Numbered from the stretch's first letter, positions 7,800-17,528 are shown. The stretch: DNA of 47,038 nt from an uncultured Pirellulales bacterium (GCA_938015445.1 CALLPE010000028.1:1-47038), one strand, 5' to 3'. Translations and numbers: made by a program. Notes: generated by a model not told the origin, from the letters alone.

Positions 7800-9920
7800 A
7801 TGAGCCAGGCCACCACCCCAGCCATCAACAGCAGCCAGACGCCCGAAAACGCGCTAAAAGACCGCGCCCGATTGACCGATCACCCCATCGGCTTTTGGTT
7901 TTTCTTCTGGGGCGAGTTCGCCGAGCGGTGTTGCTATTATGGGATGCGGGCGATCTTGCTACTGTACATGGTGCAGATTCTGAAGTTCGACGACAGTCAC
8001 GCCAACCGCGTGCTGTCGTATTTCATCGCCGCCTGTTACCTGTTGCCGCTGGTGGGCGGCTACGTGGCCGACAACTTTATAGGCAAGTACCGGACGATCG
8101 TTTACTTTTCGATCCCCTACATCATCGGACAAGGGCTGCTGGCTATTTCGGCCTTGCACAATGAAACCTGCTTGTTCATCTCGCTGGGTCTGCTGGCCAT
8201 GGGCAGCGGGGTGATAAAGCCCAACATCTCTACCCTGATGGGGCTGACCTACGACCAGAAGCGTCCCGGGCGGCACCGGCTGCGCAGCGACGCCTTCGCC
8301 ATGTTTTACGGGGCGATCAACATCGGGGCAGCGCTGTCTTCGTTCAGCGTGCCGGCGGTGGCCACCTACTTCGGGCGCGACAGCCAAGCGTATGCTATCG
8401 CCTTCATGATTCCCACCGGGCTGATGATTTTGGCGTTCATCGTGTTTGCTGCTGGGAAGCCATTTTACGCGGTGGAGAAGATCAGCCCCGTCAAACTCAC
8501 CCCTGAACAGCGCCGCCAGCGATGGACGGTGCTATCGCGGTTGTTCGGGCTGTTTTTGGTGGTGACGGTGTTCTGGACGATTTTCGACCAGTCGCCCACC
8601 ACGTGGACGCTTTTCGCCCGCGACTATCTGCACCTGGAATTGTTCGGCATGACGCTATCGCCCGACCAGCTTCAGACGGTCAACCCGATCCTCATCGTCT
8701 TGCTGCTTCCGCCGATGACCATGCTATGGCACTTTTTGGCGAACATCGGTTTGCAACTCAGGCCTACCAGCAAGATGTTAGTGGGTTTCGTGTTGACGTT
8801 CGTGGCCATGGCAATCGTCACCTGGGCGGGATTCCGGGGGTCAGAGGTAGCCAAACGCGGGGCACCGGCGGCCTTAGCCGCTGCCGAACAGACGGCGTCC
8901 GAACTGGCCAAGTTGTCTCAAGCGGTCGAGCAGCAAGCCGCGGCGACACCCCGAGCCAGCGCCATGGCTGCGGCCGGACTGGCCGCCGATGAAGTTGTTC
9001 GCTCGGCAGCGGCCGCGGTGCAGCTTGCTGCGCAGCTTGTGGCAAGCGGACAGCAAGCAGCAGGAAACCAAGCAAAGCAAGTAGCAGCAAAACAGGCAAC
9101 CGGAAAAGAAGGAACTGGAAAGGAGCCGGCCGAAAACAAGCAGCAGTTAGCGGGCGCTCTGGAAGGGGCAAGCAAGAGCGGGAACTCTTCCGCCACCACA
9201 AGCAACCCGGCTGAGATGTTTCAGCGGTATGCCGCAGCAGCCAACGCGGCAGCCGCTCGAACGCAGGCCCGTGTCCGAGAGGCCCAAGAGGCCGCCCGTA
9301 AAGAGCGCCAAAGCGCGGCCAAGGCCGTGCCGGGCAAGAGTTCCAACTCCGCCAATCGTGTTGCGGCGGCGGCGGCAGCTATCGAAAAAGCTGCTGGTGC
9401 GGTCGATCGGCCTGAAGTAGCCTCGTTGCACACAGCAATTGCTGTGCTGGCCGCTGCTGATGCTGTGGTACTGGCCGCGGAAGCAATGGTGGAGGAATCA
9501 CCCGAGCAGCTTGCGCTGCTCGACTCTACCCAGCGGGACCAATTGCGCCAGCTTGCCGAGCAGACCAAGTCCGCGGCGGCCCAGGGGCGGCTGTCGGTCT
9601 GGTGGCAGATCATCCCCTATATCGTCATCACCACGGCGGAGATCTGTATTTCGGTAGTCGGGCTGGAGCTAGCGTTCACCGCCGCACCAGCGGCCATGAA
9701 GAGCTTTGTGACCGCTTGTTGGCTGCTGACGGTCTTTTTCGCCAACATCCTCAATGCCCAAGTCACGCCGCTATACAATGTGGCCGTGCTGGGCTTCCAT
9801 TTGACTCCCGGTTGGTACTTCGGTGCCTTTGCCGCCGCCATGATTCCAGTGACGCTGGCCTTTGTGCTTGTGGCGGCCAACTTCAACCGCACGCTTGCCC
9901 GTTCGGGTCAGGTGGTGTGA
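7800..9920 (+). CDS. POT/PTR family proton-coupled peptide transporter with large insertion
   Basis: 706 aa. The N-terminal half carries the POT hallmark FAERCCYYGMRAILLLYM and successive hydrophobic helices (GGYVADNFIGKYRT, GSGVIKPNISTLMG), followed by further helices to about residue 342. From about 345 to 597 an Ala/Gln/Ser/Lys/Glu-rich, low-complexity, probably helical stretch is inserted. The last ~109 residues resume with IIPYIVITTAEICISVVGLE and three more membrane spans. Typical POT proteins are about 450-600 aa, and the insertion accounts for the excess. Likely function is proton-driven uptake of di/tripeptides across the inner membrane; specificity is inferred. The reading frame is intact through the insertion. 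Confidence 0.9.
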   Translation: MSQATTPAINSSQTPENALKDRARLTDHPIGFWFFFWGEFAERCCYYGMRAILLLYMVQILKFDDSHANRVLSYFIAACYLLPLVGGYVADNFIGKYRTIVYFSIPYIIGQGLLAISALHNETCLFISLGLLAMGSGVIKPNISTLMGLTYDQKRPGRHRLRSDAFAMFYGAINIGAALSSFSVPAVATYFGRDSQAYAIAFMIPTGLMILAFIVFAAGKPFYAVEKISPVKLTPEQRRQRWTVLSRLFGLFLVVTVFWTIFDQSPTTWTLFARDYLHLELFGMTLSPDQLQTVNPILIVLLLPPMTMLWHFLANIGLQLRPTSKMLVGFVLTFVAMAIVTWAGFRGSEVAKRGAPAALAAAEQTASELAKLSQAVEQQAAATPRASAMAAAGLAADEVVRSAAAAVQLAAQLVASGQQAAGNQAKQVAAKQATGKEGTGKEPAENKQQLAGALEGASKSGNSSATTSNPAEMFQRYAAAANAAAARTQARVREAQEAARKERQSAAKAVPGKSSNSANRVAAAAAAIEKAAGAVDRPEVASLHTAIAVLAAADAVVLAAEAMVEESPEQLALLDSTQRDQLRQLAEQTKSAAAQGRLSVWWQIIPYIVITTAEICISVVGLELAFTAAPAAMKSFVTACWLLTVFFANILNAQVTPLYNVAVLGFHLTPGWYFGAFAAAMIPVTLAFVLVAANFNRTLARSGQVV

Positions 9921-9922
9921 AC

Positions 9923-9947
9923 CGGTGCGGCGACGTTGTCAGCACCG
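9923..9947. other. short inverted repeat between convergent genes
   Basis: CGGTGC and GCACCG (6 bp) around a 13-nt loop, directly after the transporter stop and before the oppositely oriented pseudopilin gene. No strong T run follows, so a terminator role is only possible. Confidence 0.3.
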
Positions 9948-10000
9948 ATCCTTTCCGCACAGGGGGCGGTCGGGCGTGGAATAGTTTTGCTTAACCAGCC

Positions 10001-11008
10001 CTATAGGCTCGATACGTCCACGCCGCCTTCGTTGTTGCGGTCGCCCAGCCGAGAGTAAACCTCCGGATCGATATTGTAACTGAGTGAGCGGACCGAACCA
10101 TCGCAGAACACGAAATGGCACCCGGAAGCATGGACGCTGCCGAACCGAACGGTGCTCGTTTCTCCGCGGCGGTCTTGTTTAGGGGTCCACTGGGCGTAGG
10201 TAGAGCGAAAGTTGTCGTTGTCCCAGCCGGCGTACAGGTTCTCGTTGTCCGATGGATCGGCGCCGGTGGCGTACTGGTCGGCGTTGATATACTTCTCGCC
10301 GAACATGATCAAGTACGACGTGCCGGTGCGGATGTGGCCGGATGTGACCTCGCTGCGTTGGTAGGAGATACCGGTCATGCCCCGGGTATCGATCCAGGCG
10401 GCTGAAGATTCCGCGTCTGCCAAGCTGGACGGTCCCCTTCGGTACTCCACCCAGGGCTGATTGCCGCAGTTGGCGGCATAATCGCTGCGTGCTACCATGT
10501 TGTCGCCGGGCGGGTTGTCGGCGGCGTTGATAGCTACGAACGTCTCTCCGCGGATGTGTTTATAGAGGATCGCCCGACGCCGACTGGGGCAATTCAGCAG
10601 CGGCAAGGGCGTGCGCACCATTTGGGTGGCGTAAGGTTTCTTTTGTTCCCAGGGCAACCCCGCGCCTAAATCGTGCAGGTCCCCCAATTCCAGGAACGGC
10701 AGTAGGTTGTAAGTCCAAGCGCCGGGCTGGTTCTTGCCGAAACCCCGGTCTGGATCTCCGACCCAGTCCCAGCCCCAGCCGCCGGTCGGGTACCAGCCGA
10801 TCTTCTGCAAATGGTTCTGGGCTGCCGTGCCCAGTTGCTTGAGGTTGTTCTTGCAGGAAGTTCGCCGGGCGGCCTCGCGGACATTGCCCACGGCTGGCAT
10901 GAGCAGCATCGCCAACACGGCGATGATGGTGATCACCACCAGCAGTTCGACCAATGTGAAACCGGCTAAATACCGGCGGCGGCTAACCCACAATCGACGT
11001 GAGTTCAT
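10001..11008 (-). CDS. DUF1559 prepilin-like protein (type II pseudopilin N-terminus)
   Basis: 335 aa from the ATG with AAAGGAG 8 nt upstream; an in-frame ATG 42 bp earlier lacks such a site. The N-terminus is a prepilin signal: basic leader, then cleavage before the Phe of [20 protein letters not shown]. The body is the DUF1559 (SBP_bac_10) fold found in many copies in planctomycetes: [17 protein letters not shown] after the helix, and a C-terminal [17 protein letters not shown] motif. These proteins are thought to be exported and processed by a prepilin peptidase; their function is not established. It stands alone, convergent with the transporter. Confidence 0.93.
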   Translation of the reverse strand: MNSRRLWVSRRRYLAGFTLVELLVVITIIAVLAMLLMPAVGNVREAARRTSCKNNLKQLGTAAQNHLQKIGWYPTGGWGWDWVGDPDRGFGKNQPGAWTYNLLPFLELGDLHDLGAGLPWEQKKPYATQMVRTPLPLLNCPSRRRAILYKHIRGETFVAINAADNPPGDNMVARSDYAANCGNQPWVEYRRGPSSLADAESSAAWIDTRGMTGISYQRSEVTSGHIRTGTSYLIMFGEKYINADQYATGADPSDNENLYAGWDNDNFRSTYAQWTPKQDRRGETSTVRFGSVHASGCHFVFCDGSVRSLSYNIDPEVYSRLGDRNNEGGVDVSSL

Positions 11009-11065
11009 GGCACAAGCTCCTTTGCGAAGTTCTGCACAACAGCCAGCCAATCATCTGATAAGCCC

Positions 11066-11090
11066 GCTGCGGGTCTGGCGGCGCCGCAGC
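11066..11090. other. strong stem-loop in the pseudopilin leader
   Basis: GCTGCGG and CCGCAGC form a perfect 7-bp inverted repeat with an 11-nt loop. It lies 58 bp upstream of the pseudopilin start and ~100 bp downstream of mcsB, so it may be an mcsB 3' structure or a leader element. No T run is present on either side. Confidence 0.4.
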
Positions 11091-11186
11091 GTCGGCGGCC
11101 ACGGGCGGCAGCTCCGTGTCCTGGCCCGCACACATCACCACACCCGCGGCGACGAGATCGCTATCTACCCTTTTTCAGAATAGCAA

Positions 11187-12257
11187 TTACTTCTTTTTTT
11201 CGCCAGCTTCGCGATTCAAACACCGGCGCAAATAGCGGGCACGTTCCACATTCCGGTCGGCCGAGTTCAGCGATGCTCCGGCCAGCTTTTGCAGGTGCGC
11301 CGGCTGGGTGCGCAAAAACAGCTCGTTGATGATTGGTATGTCGATATCGGGCAATAAACCCAGGTTCACGCCCATCCGCACGCGCGACAGCAGATGCATG
11401 GTCTCTTCGGAACTAATCGTCTGCGCGGTGCGCAGGATGCCATAGGCGCGGCTAACCTGGTCGTGGAGCATCTGGGGGCCTTCTTTCATCAGGAACTGCC
11501 GGGCCTGGCGTTCGTAGTCGATGACCACCGGCACGATGTCGCCGACTTGTTTGATCAGTTCGGCCTCGGATCGCCCCAGCGTGACCTGGTTGCTTATCTG
11601 ATAGAAGTCACCCATTCCCTGCGAACCTTCGCCGTACAGTCCGCGCACTGCCAAGCCGATCTTCTGCAAGCTGCGAAACACCTTTTCGATCTGGCGCGTG
11701 AGCACTAGGGCCGGCAGGTGGACCATTACGCTGACTCTCATGCCGGTACCCACATTGGTCGGGCAAGCGGTCAGGTAGCCGAGCTTGTCGTGAAACGCAT
11801 AAGTCACGTGGGACTCGATCAGGTCGTCCAAGCGGTTGATCTTCTCCCACACGCTTTGCAACGACAGGCCGCTTTGGATCGCCTGGATGCGCAGGTGATC
11901 TTCCTCGTTGATCATAATGCTGAAGGTTTCGCCCGGGTCCAGGGCCACTGCCCGGGCGCCGCGCCCCTCGGCCAGCTCGTGGCTGATCAGGTGTCGCTCC
12001 ACCAGGAATTGGCGGTCTACCTCGTCGAGTTGCTCCAGATTGATGTACAGCAGCTCGACCCCGCAATTGAAGCGGGAAATGCACTCCCGCATCTGTTTCT
12101 CGATTTGCATTCGCTCCTGGTCGGAGCACCGCGTCATGAAGGGAAAATCAGCCAGGTTGCGCGCCAATCGGATGCGGCTGCTGATGACGATATCAGCCTG
12201 GGGCCCGCTGCCGCGCAGCCATTCGCCGGTGCTGTTTGCCAGGTCGTTCAGTTCCAC
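11187..12257 (-). CDS. mcsB: protein arginine kinase McsB
   Basis: 356 aa. Phosphagen-kinase-fold enzyme that phosphorylates arginine residues on proteins, marking them for ClpCP degradation in Firmicutes. It shows SSRIRLARNL near residue 26, NEEDHLR at 117-123, the catalytic-cysteine segment CPTNVGTGMR (C165) and GLYGEGSQGMGDFYQISNQ. The C-terminal phosphoarginine-binding RDxxRA motif appears as RNVERA (335-340), an Asp-to-Asn change. The start is GTG with a weak TAAGG just upstream. It is co-oriented with mcsA, but 721 bp apart; no clpC or ctsR is in the window. Confidence 0.95.
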   Translation of the reverse strand: MELNDLANSTGEWLRGSGPQADIVISSRIRLARNLADFPFMTRCSDQERMQIEKQMRECISRFNCGVELLYINLEQLDEVDRQFLVERHLISHELAEGRGARAVALDPGETFSIMINEEDHLRIQAIQSGLSLQSVWEKINRLDDLIESHVTYAFHDKLGYLTACPTNVGTGMRVSVMVHLPALVLTRQIEKVFRSLQKIGLAVRGLYGEGSQGMGDFYQISNQVTLGRSEAELIKQVGDIVPVVIDYERQARQFLMKEGPQMLHDQVSRAYGILRTAQTISSEETMHLLSRVRMGVNLGLLPDIDIPIINELFLRTQPAHLQKLAGASLNSADRNVERARYLRRCLNREAGEKKK

Positions 12258-12978
12258 GGTACCTTACCCGACGATCTGGATAGAATCTCTATATATCACT
12301 CTACGTGTAATTATCGCTGTAGGTGTAGTCCCTCTACTGCACTCAACTTATCCAACCTGCACGCGCCGTGCAATACGTCATCCGGTGGTTGGGCACGAGC
12401 TGCGAGGCGACCTTCGACCTGCGAGCCAATCAGCGCTACAACGGGCCGGATTTGCACATCGGCGCAGACAGTTCGGCCAATTCGACCGACGCGCTGCGCA
12501 ACGGCATTGACCGGCGCACCGCATCAACTCCTTAATCGGCGCACCGCGTCAAGTCATTGACCGGCGCACGCCGCACGACGTTGACCAACTTGATGCGCGG
12601 GAACGTTAACCAAGGCAACGCGCAGCAACGTAAGGCGGCGCACTGGGCAGCGGCACGTATTGTAGCGCAGAGGTCGGCCCAGCTCGGCCCGGCTGTGCAT
12701 CGTATGGATGATGAACCTTCGACCACCCGACAATAGCTTTGTTCGTACTTGGCCGCGCAAGATACGCCTCTCTGGCCGAGCAGGCAGGAGGTGTAACGGC
12801 CGGGAACCGCGCTACGCTGCGCCGCTGGAGCTGTGAGGCATTATCCAGGCCATTACCCCGGCCATTACGCAGGCCAAGTATAGCGCTGGCAGGATGAGGC
12901 AATAGACGTGCGCAAGCGTGAAGCGGTGACTCCTCTGCCCGATACTTCCTTCGCGCGGCCCTGCGGCGGCCGCCTGCA
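12258..12978. other. 721-bp intergenic region between mcsA and mcsB
   Basis: There is no recognisable gene; reading frames of up to ~100 codons lack domains and start signals. It contains the three-unit repeat at 12507-12581 and short duplicated words (GGCCATTAC twice near 12850-12870). An AT-rich stretch at 12280-12320 (on the minus strand, GATAAT and TATATA) may hold the mcsB promoter, but no clear -35 is seen. Confidence 0.5.
12507..12581. repeat. three imperfect 25-bp tandem repeats
   Basis: Units start at 12507, 12532 and 12557 and share TTgAcCGGCGCAC followed by cGCatCAA. Units 1 and 2 are alike over most of their length, while the third matches only in its first half. They lie ~250 bp upstream of mcsB. 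Confidence 0.7.
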
Positions 12979-13497
12979 CTAGGCTGACTCGCATTCGATA
13001 CGTTGGATCTGGTCCCGCAACCGGCTTGCCCGCTCGTAATCTTCTTCCTGCACTGCTTCCTTAATCTCGCGGCGAAGGCGGATTAGTTGCATGCGCCGCT
13101 CGGCTCCCCGCGGCGAGCGCAGCGGACGCTTGCCGATGTGCTGCTCTTCGCCATGGATATTGACAATCAACGGCTGGAGCTGTTCCCAAAAGCAGACGTA
13201 ATCGTTGGGACATCCCAGCCGTCCTTGATTGCGAAACTCGTAGAAGGTTATCCCGCACACAGGGCAGGTTTGCTGGTCCAGTTCGGCCAACTCTGCGCTG
13301 GCTTGTCCGACCTGCATTTTTTGGGCCATGTGCTGGGCCAGTGCGGCGGCCAAGCCAGTAAGGCCAGCCGTATCGTTCGACGGCTGGCTGAGATATTCTT
13401 TTGCGTGCTCCGGGCAGAGGTGCTTTTCGTGAATCTTGCCGCCAGTTAAATCGGTTATATGCACCAGAGCCGGTCGTTCACACTTTTGACACTTCAT
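12979..13497 (-). CDS. mcsA: McsA-like zinc protein, UVR motif (activator of McsB)
   Basis: 172 aa. Two zinc-binding parts: C3-x2-C6 with LCPEH near residue 28, then CPVCGITFYEF followed by GRLGCPNDYVCF. The C-terminus is a UVR (UvrB/UvrC-type) coiled coil, LRREIKEAVQEEDYERASRL. This order matches McsA, the partner that binds and stimulates the arginine kinase McsB. The ATG is preceded by GGAG at 10 nt. It is oriented towards mcsB, which supports the assignment despite the long gap. Confidence 0.9.
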   Translation of the reverse strand: MKCQKCERPALVHITDLTGGKIHEKHLCPEHAKEYLSQPSNDTAGLTGLAAALAQHMAQKMQVGQASAELAELDQQTCPVCGITFYEFRNQGRLGCPNDYVCFWEQLQPLIVNIHGEEQHIGKRPLRSPRGAERRMQLIRLRREIKEAVQEEDYERASRLRDQIQRIECESA

Positions 13498-13696
13498 GGT
13501 AGCGACACTCCGGACTCGGAGGGCGCATCACATCCCCAAGCGTGACAACAAGATACGACGCCCGCCTCAGCAGACGGACATCGGCCGCGCCCGGCAAACA
13601 AAGCTGCCGCGTTGGCCCAAGCATCAATGCGCGGACCTCAAGCTCCGCTCAAAAAAGATTGTAACAGCCGTCCCCAGGGTGTCAAGGCAGGAGGGC

Positions 13697-13725
13697 TTGC
13701 CGACAGCATCTGCATCGGATATGCT
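13697..13725 (+). promoter_or_regulatory. probable promoter of rplM-rpsI
   Basis: TTGCCG, a 17-bp spacer, TATGCT, about 30 bp before the L13 start codon. Confidence 0.6.
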
Positions 13726-13757
13726 TGAGTTTTCGTATTTACGAGGATAGCAGCGAC

Positions 13758-14201
13758 ATGAAAGCGCAGAAGACGTTCATGGCCAAACCGGGCCAGATCC
13801 AGCCCAAATGGTGGCTCGTAGATGCAGCCGGAAAGGTTGTGGGGCGGCTGGCCAGCGATATCGCAATGATATTGATGGGCAAGCATCGCCCCACCTACAC
13901 GCCGCACGTCGATACCGGCGATTATGTGGTTGTGATCAACGCCGCCAAGGTGGTTTTCACGGGCAAGAAATGGCAGCAGAAGGTGTACACTTGGTACACT
14001 GGTTATCCGGGGCAACATCGGGAGACAGCCGCCCGGCGCTTGCAACGCAAACCCGAACGAATCCTCTACGAGGCCGTCCGTCGCATGTTGCCCAAGAACA
14101 AGCTCAGCTACCAAATGCTCCGCAAGCTGAAAATCTACGCCGGCGGCCAGCATCCGCACCAGGCCCAGCAACCGGAACCCAAACAGTTGGCGATAAAATA
14201 A
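13758..14201 (+). CDS. rplM: 50S ribosomal protein L13
   Basis: 147 aa from the ATG beginning [12 protein letters not shown], with GAGGA upstream; an in-frame ATG at 13725 would add 11 residues unlike L13 and overlaps the promoter. Typical blocks are [16 protein letters not shown], the G-D-YVVVINA core and RMLPKN. L13 binds 23S rRNA early in large-subunit assembly. It is paired with rpsI 88 bp downstream, as in most bacteria. The C-terminus is slightly extended with Gln/Pro residues. Confidence 0.97.
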   Translation: MKAQKTFMAKPGQIQPKWWLVDAAGKVVGRLASDIAMILMGKHRPTYTPHVDTGDYVVVINAAKVVFTGKKWQQKVYTWYTGYPGQHRETAARRLQRKPERILYEAVRRMLPKNKLSYQMLRKLKIYAGGQHPHQAQQPEPKQLAIK

Positions 14202-14289
14202 ACTTTTGGCGATAGGACTTGGCGATAACAGAACGTAAATCACCTTCGGATTCAACGCTTTGTTGGGCAAGTAATACGGTTGGTTCGCT

Positions 14290-14694
14290 ATGACAGAAAC
14301 CGCGACGAAGCAGTATTTTTGGGGCACGGGTCGGCGCAAAACGGCTGTGGCCCGGGTGCGTATCCGCCCCGGCACGGGGACAATCCTGATCAACGACCGG
14401 CCGATGGAAGAGTACTTCACTACGCCCAACCAGCGCAAAGCGGTGATGGCGCCGCTGGAGTTCGCCCAACTGGTCGGCCAGCTTGATGTACTGATCCGTG
14501 TCAGCGGCGGCGGCCCCAGCGGACAGGCCGACGCTTGCAAACTGGGCATCGCCCGTGCGCTGAAAGTCTATCGTGAAGACTTAGCCGGCCCACTGCGCGA
14601 CTCGGGCCTGCTGACGCGCGACGGGCGCATGAAAGAACGCAAAAAATACGGCCTGCGGGGCGCACGACGCGGCACGCAATTCTCCAAGCGTTAG
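14290..14694 (+). CDS. rpsI: 30S ribosomal protein S9
   Basis: 134 aa. It has GTGRRKTAVARVRI near the N-terminus, the GGGPSGQADACKLGIARAL segment and the usual basic tail KKYGLRGARRGTQFSKR that reaches the P-site tRNA. Length is normal. It is the second gene of the rplM-rpsI pair. The Shine-Dalgarno sequence is weak. A ~220-bp space follows before the convergent secreted-protein gene; no terminator is evident there. Confidence 0.97.
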   Translation: MTETATKQYFWGTGRRKTAVARVRIRPGTGTILINDRPMEEYFTTPNQRKAVMAPLEFAQLVGQLDVLIRVSGGGPSGQADACKLGIARALKVYREDLAGPLRDSGLLTRDGRMKERKKYGLRGARRGTQFSKR

Positions 14695-14915
14695 CTTCGA
14701 TTTCAGCACAAGGGATCTTTCAGCCCGGAAGGCCGATCGACCTGTGCAGCGAGTTTTCCGCGGGTCTCAGTCCCCGAAGCTGCGGCAAGCGGGGGCGACC
14801 GGGGCTATCGGACAAGTGGCGTTGGCGGTCGTGCCCGGTCGGCTTTAGGGGTAACCTGCCTGCTGCGCCGACCTGACCTCGATGTTTCGCCCCTTGCGGT
14901 TTGGCCGGTCTCAGG

Positions 14916-17528
14916 TCAATCTTTGGACAAATCGATTGCGTCCTCCCCGCGCGAGTGGACCTCGACGATCCGATTGCCGTCGATTAGTAGCTGGTATTTC
15001 AGTCCTTGCGGGGCGCGGATGCGCGCGACGCCATCCTCGATGGTCACCGGGAACGGGGCTGCCACGCGGCGCTTACCGTCGCTCGCCACCGCGAGAAAAT
15101 CGACCTTGCCTTCCAATACCATTCGCAGGCTGACCAACGCGCAAGGGTTGATGTTCGGCCCTTGGCGCTGCTGGGTGCGCAGGACGAACGAGTCGGGCAA
15201 CAGCCCGGCGTGCGGACCGTCGGGATACTGTTGCTGCTCGGCACTGATCAGAATTCCCCAGGCTACGTGTTTCCAGTCCAGCGTATTGTCGTGCGGCGCA
15301 AGCATAGCCAGGGCGTAAGCGTACACGCCGCCGACCCATTGCACCGGCAGACCGATCCACAACGGCCAGCGATAGTTCGTCGCCCCGTACACCGGTACGG
15401 TGGCGTAGGCCATCACCGGCTGGTTGCTCCACAGATAGGTAAACGGCAACCCGGAAGCCGCCCACCGACACGCTTCGTCGAGGTAGTCCTGGCGCCCGGT
15501 CAGCTCGTATCCGCGCACATAGGCCCAAACCAAATAGGCCGAAGCCAGTTGGTCGGGGGTGTGCAACGATAGTTCCCAGGTCTGCGCCCCGCGCGGAACG
15601 CGAAACCGCTTCATGTAATCCAAGGTTCGCAGGCCGGCTTGCAAGGCTTCGCGATCGCCGGTTGCGCGGGCCAGCTCGAGCAACTCGGCGGCCGGTCGGG
15701 CGCAGTGTCCGCTGGCAGTATCTTCGTAGTGTCCGCGTCGAAACGGGCCGTCGTAACGGAACGAGCCATCCTCGCGCTGGCCGTTGATTATGCGTCTGAT
15801 GTGTGCCCGTTGCTCGGCCAACCACTTCTCGGCCCGACCGGTAACGAAGTATATCGTCCCGTTGGGCACATGTGCGCCGCCGGGGACGAGCTGGGGCAGG
15901 TCGGGTATTTCGCCACTTAAGCGGAAGACGGTGGAAGCCATATCGGCAAACGGCTGGCGCGGCCAGTTCGGTTCGACGCAGTGTCCCCAGCCGTGTTCGT
16001 TGCGCAGCGGACCGCGCAAGGCCGACAAGCACAGTCGATATTGCTCTTCGCTGGTGCGCGGCGCTTTGGGCAGCGGCGGTAATCCGCGCCGCCTGACAGC
16101 CCAGAGGATCAATTCTTCCAGCGGTTGCCGACAAACACGCAGCACAGCCGAAATCCTTTTGCCGCGTAACGCCATGCGGTGGTCCACTGTGCCGTCGAAA
16201 AAGTTGGGCGTGGCGTACACCGGTTGCAGGCTCATGTCGTCCCAGGTCAACGCTAGCGAAACCTTCTCGGTTACGAAGGCCATCAGCGGCATGGTAACGT
16301 TCATCACATCGGGGGCGAAACGCAATCGGGCGTCGGTTTCTATATCCAGCGCCGAAGAGCTTTGCTCGCCCTTGCCCAGATATTCCAATCCCGCAAACAG
16401 GCCGCCTTCCAAACCCCCCAGCGCGCGAACCACCGGCCCCTCGCAGGGCTGTTGGCTGTGGATGTCGAACACCAGCGTGTCGCCGCTGAGAGCGATCGTC
16501 GCTCGCAGGCCGTCGCCTTCCAAGATCGCCTCGTGCTGCCGCGCTACGGCCGTCAGCCTGGGGAGCCGGCCATCGAAGTGCACCAGCGGCCCGACAAAGC
16601 CTACCAGTTGTTCGCCGAGAAGTATCTGCGCCACTGAACCATCGGCAGCCAGTCGCATTCGCAGCAATGGAATGTTAGGCGCAGCCTGAGCCTCGGGTTT
16701 GGCAGGCGGTTCGGACGGCGGCTTTTCCGCGCGCGGTTCGGCCTGCGGGGCGCCCGGCGCCGGGCGCAGTTCGAGCCACTGGGTTTGCGCTGCCGGATGA
16801 TGGATCATCACCGTGCGAGCTACCGGGGGCAGCCCGGGCGACTGCAACTCCAGCCGCACGACCTCCAGCGGCTGATCGGCCTTCAAAGGTTGTTCTATTG
16901 TCAGGTCGCTGTCGGGCCAGACGCGGTGGGACTTGCCGGCGCAGGTAAACTCCAACGGCCGTCTGCCATGATTGCGCACTACTGCCCGCACCACATTCCC
17001 CGCCACCGACACCTGCTCCACGGCCAGCGGATGACGGCCCACGCTTAGCAGTTTTATATAGTCCAGTTCGATTTCTCCTGGAGCAGTGCCGGGGTCCAGT
17101 CGCAACGCGGTTAGCTTGCCATCGGTGGCCAGCCGAGTGGTGTAATCGTGCCACTGACCGTCGTGCTGCATTTGGAAGTGGGCGGATCGCTGCTCGCTCA
17201 TGTGCGGCGACTTATCGGTCGCCCAGTAAACGGCGCCGTGCCCATCGGTACGACTGCGGGCGCGCAACTGAAGGATGTACTCGCCCCGGGGCAAGTCGGT
17301 GTTTCGCACTATGTAGGGGTCTTCGCCCGTGCTGCGGATTTTCAGCTTGCCTTCGGCCACGTGCAGTTGGCATTGGTTGGCTGCCTGCCAGCCCTCGGCG
17401 TCGCGGTCGAACGACCACTCCAGCAACAGCGAGGGAATGATGGTTCTAGGAAACGGGTTGACCGGCGCTGAGACGCTCTGCTCGGCCGCCGCGGTTACTA
17501 CCAGCAACGCAAGTGTCAAGGTACACAT
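14916..17528 (-). CDS. large secreted protein of unknown function, carbohydrate-active-like
   Basis: 870 aa. A hydrophobic N-terminus (MCTLTLALLVVTAAA) looks like a signal peptide with little positive charge; an in-frame stop seven codons upstream rules out a longer start. Residues ~35-165 resemble a beta-sandwich carbohydrate-binding module (EWSFDRDAEGW..., ...LDYIKLL). A Pro/Glu/Ala linker lies near 260-285. The C-terminal half (~480-790) is helical with repeated His/Trp/Tyr/Arg-rich motifs (GHYEDTASGHCARPAAELLE, LDYMKRF) suggestive of an alpha/alpha toroid as in polysaccharide lyases and glycoside hydrolases. I do not recognise the family, and no catalytic assignment is made. It is preceded by an unusual hairpin repeat array. 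Confidence 0.75.
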   Translation of the reverse strand: MCTLTLALLVVTAAAEQSVSAPVNPFPRTIIPSLLLEWSFDRDAEGWQAANQCQLHVAEGKLKIRSTGEDPYIVRNTDLPRGEYILQLRARSRTDGHGAVYWATDKSPHMSEQRSAHFQMQHDGQWHDYTTRLATDGKLTALRLDPGTAPGEIELDYIKLLSVGRHPLAVEQVSVAGNVVRAVVRNHGRRPLEFTCAGKSHRVWPDSDLTIEQPLKADQPLEVVRLELQSPGLPPVARTVMIHHPAAQTQWLELRPAPGAPQAEPRAEKPPSEPPAKPEAQAAPNIPLLRMRLAADGSVAQILLGEQLVGFVGPLVHFDGRLPRLTAVARQHEAILEGDGLRATIALSGDTLVFDIHSQQPCEGPVVRALGGLEGGLFAGLEYLGKGEQSSSALDIETDARLRFAPDVMNVTMPLMAFVTEKVSLALTWDDMSLQPVYATPNFFDGTVDHRMALRGKRISAVLRVCRQPLEELILWAVRRRGLPPLPKAPRTSEEQYRLCLSALRGPLRNEHGWGHCVEPNWPRQPFADMASTVFRLSGEIPDLPQLVPGGAHVPNGTIYFVTGRAEKWLAEQRAHIRRIINGQREDGSFRYDGPFRRGHYEDTASGHCARPAAELLELARATGDREALQAGLRTLDYMKRFRVPRGAQTWELSLHTPDQLASAYLVWAYVRGYELTGRQDYLDEACRWAASGLPFTYLWSNQPVMAYATVPVYGATNYRWPLWIGLPVQWVGGVYAYALAMLAPHDNTLDWKHVAWGILISAEQQQYPDGPHAGLLPDSFVLRTQQRQGPNINPCALVSLRMVLEGKVDFLAVASDGKRRVAAPFPVTIEDGVARIRAPQGLKYQLLIDGNRIVEVHSRGEDAIDLSKD

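Noticed and set aside
12606..12902. 98-codon minus-strand frame in the mcsA-mcsB gap
   Set aside because: No domain, no ribosome site and composition like non-coding DNA.
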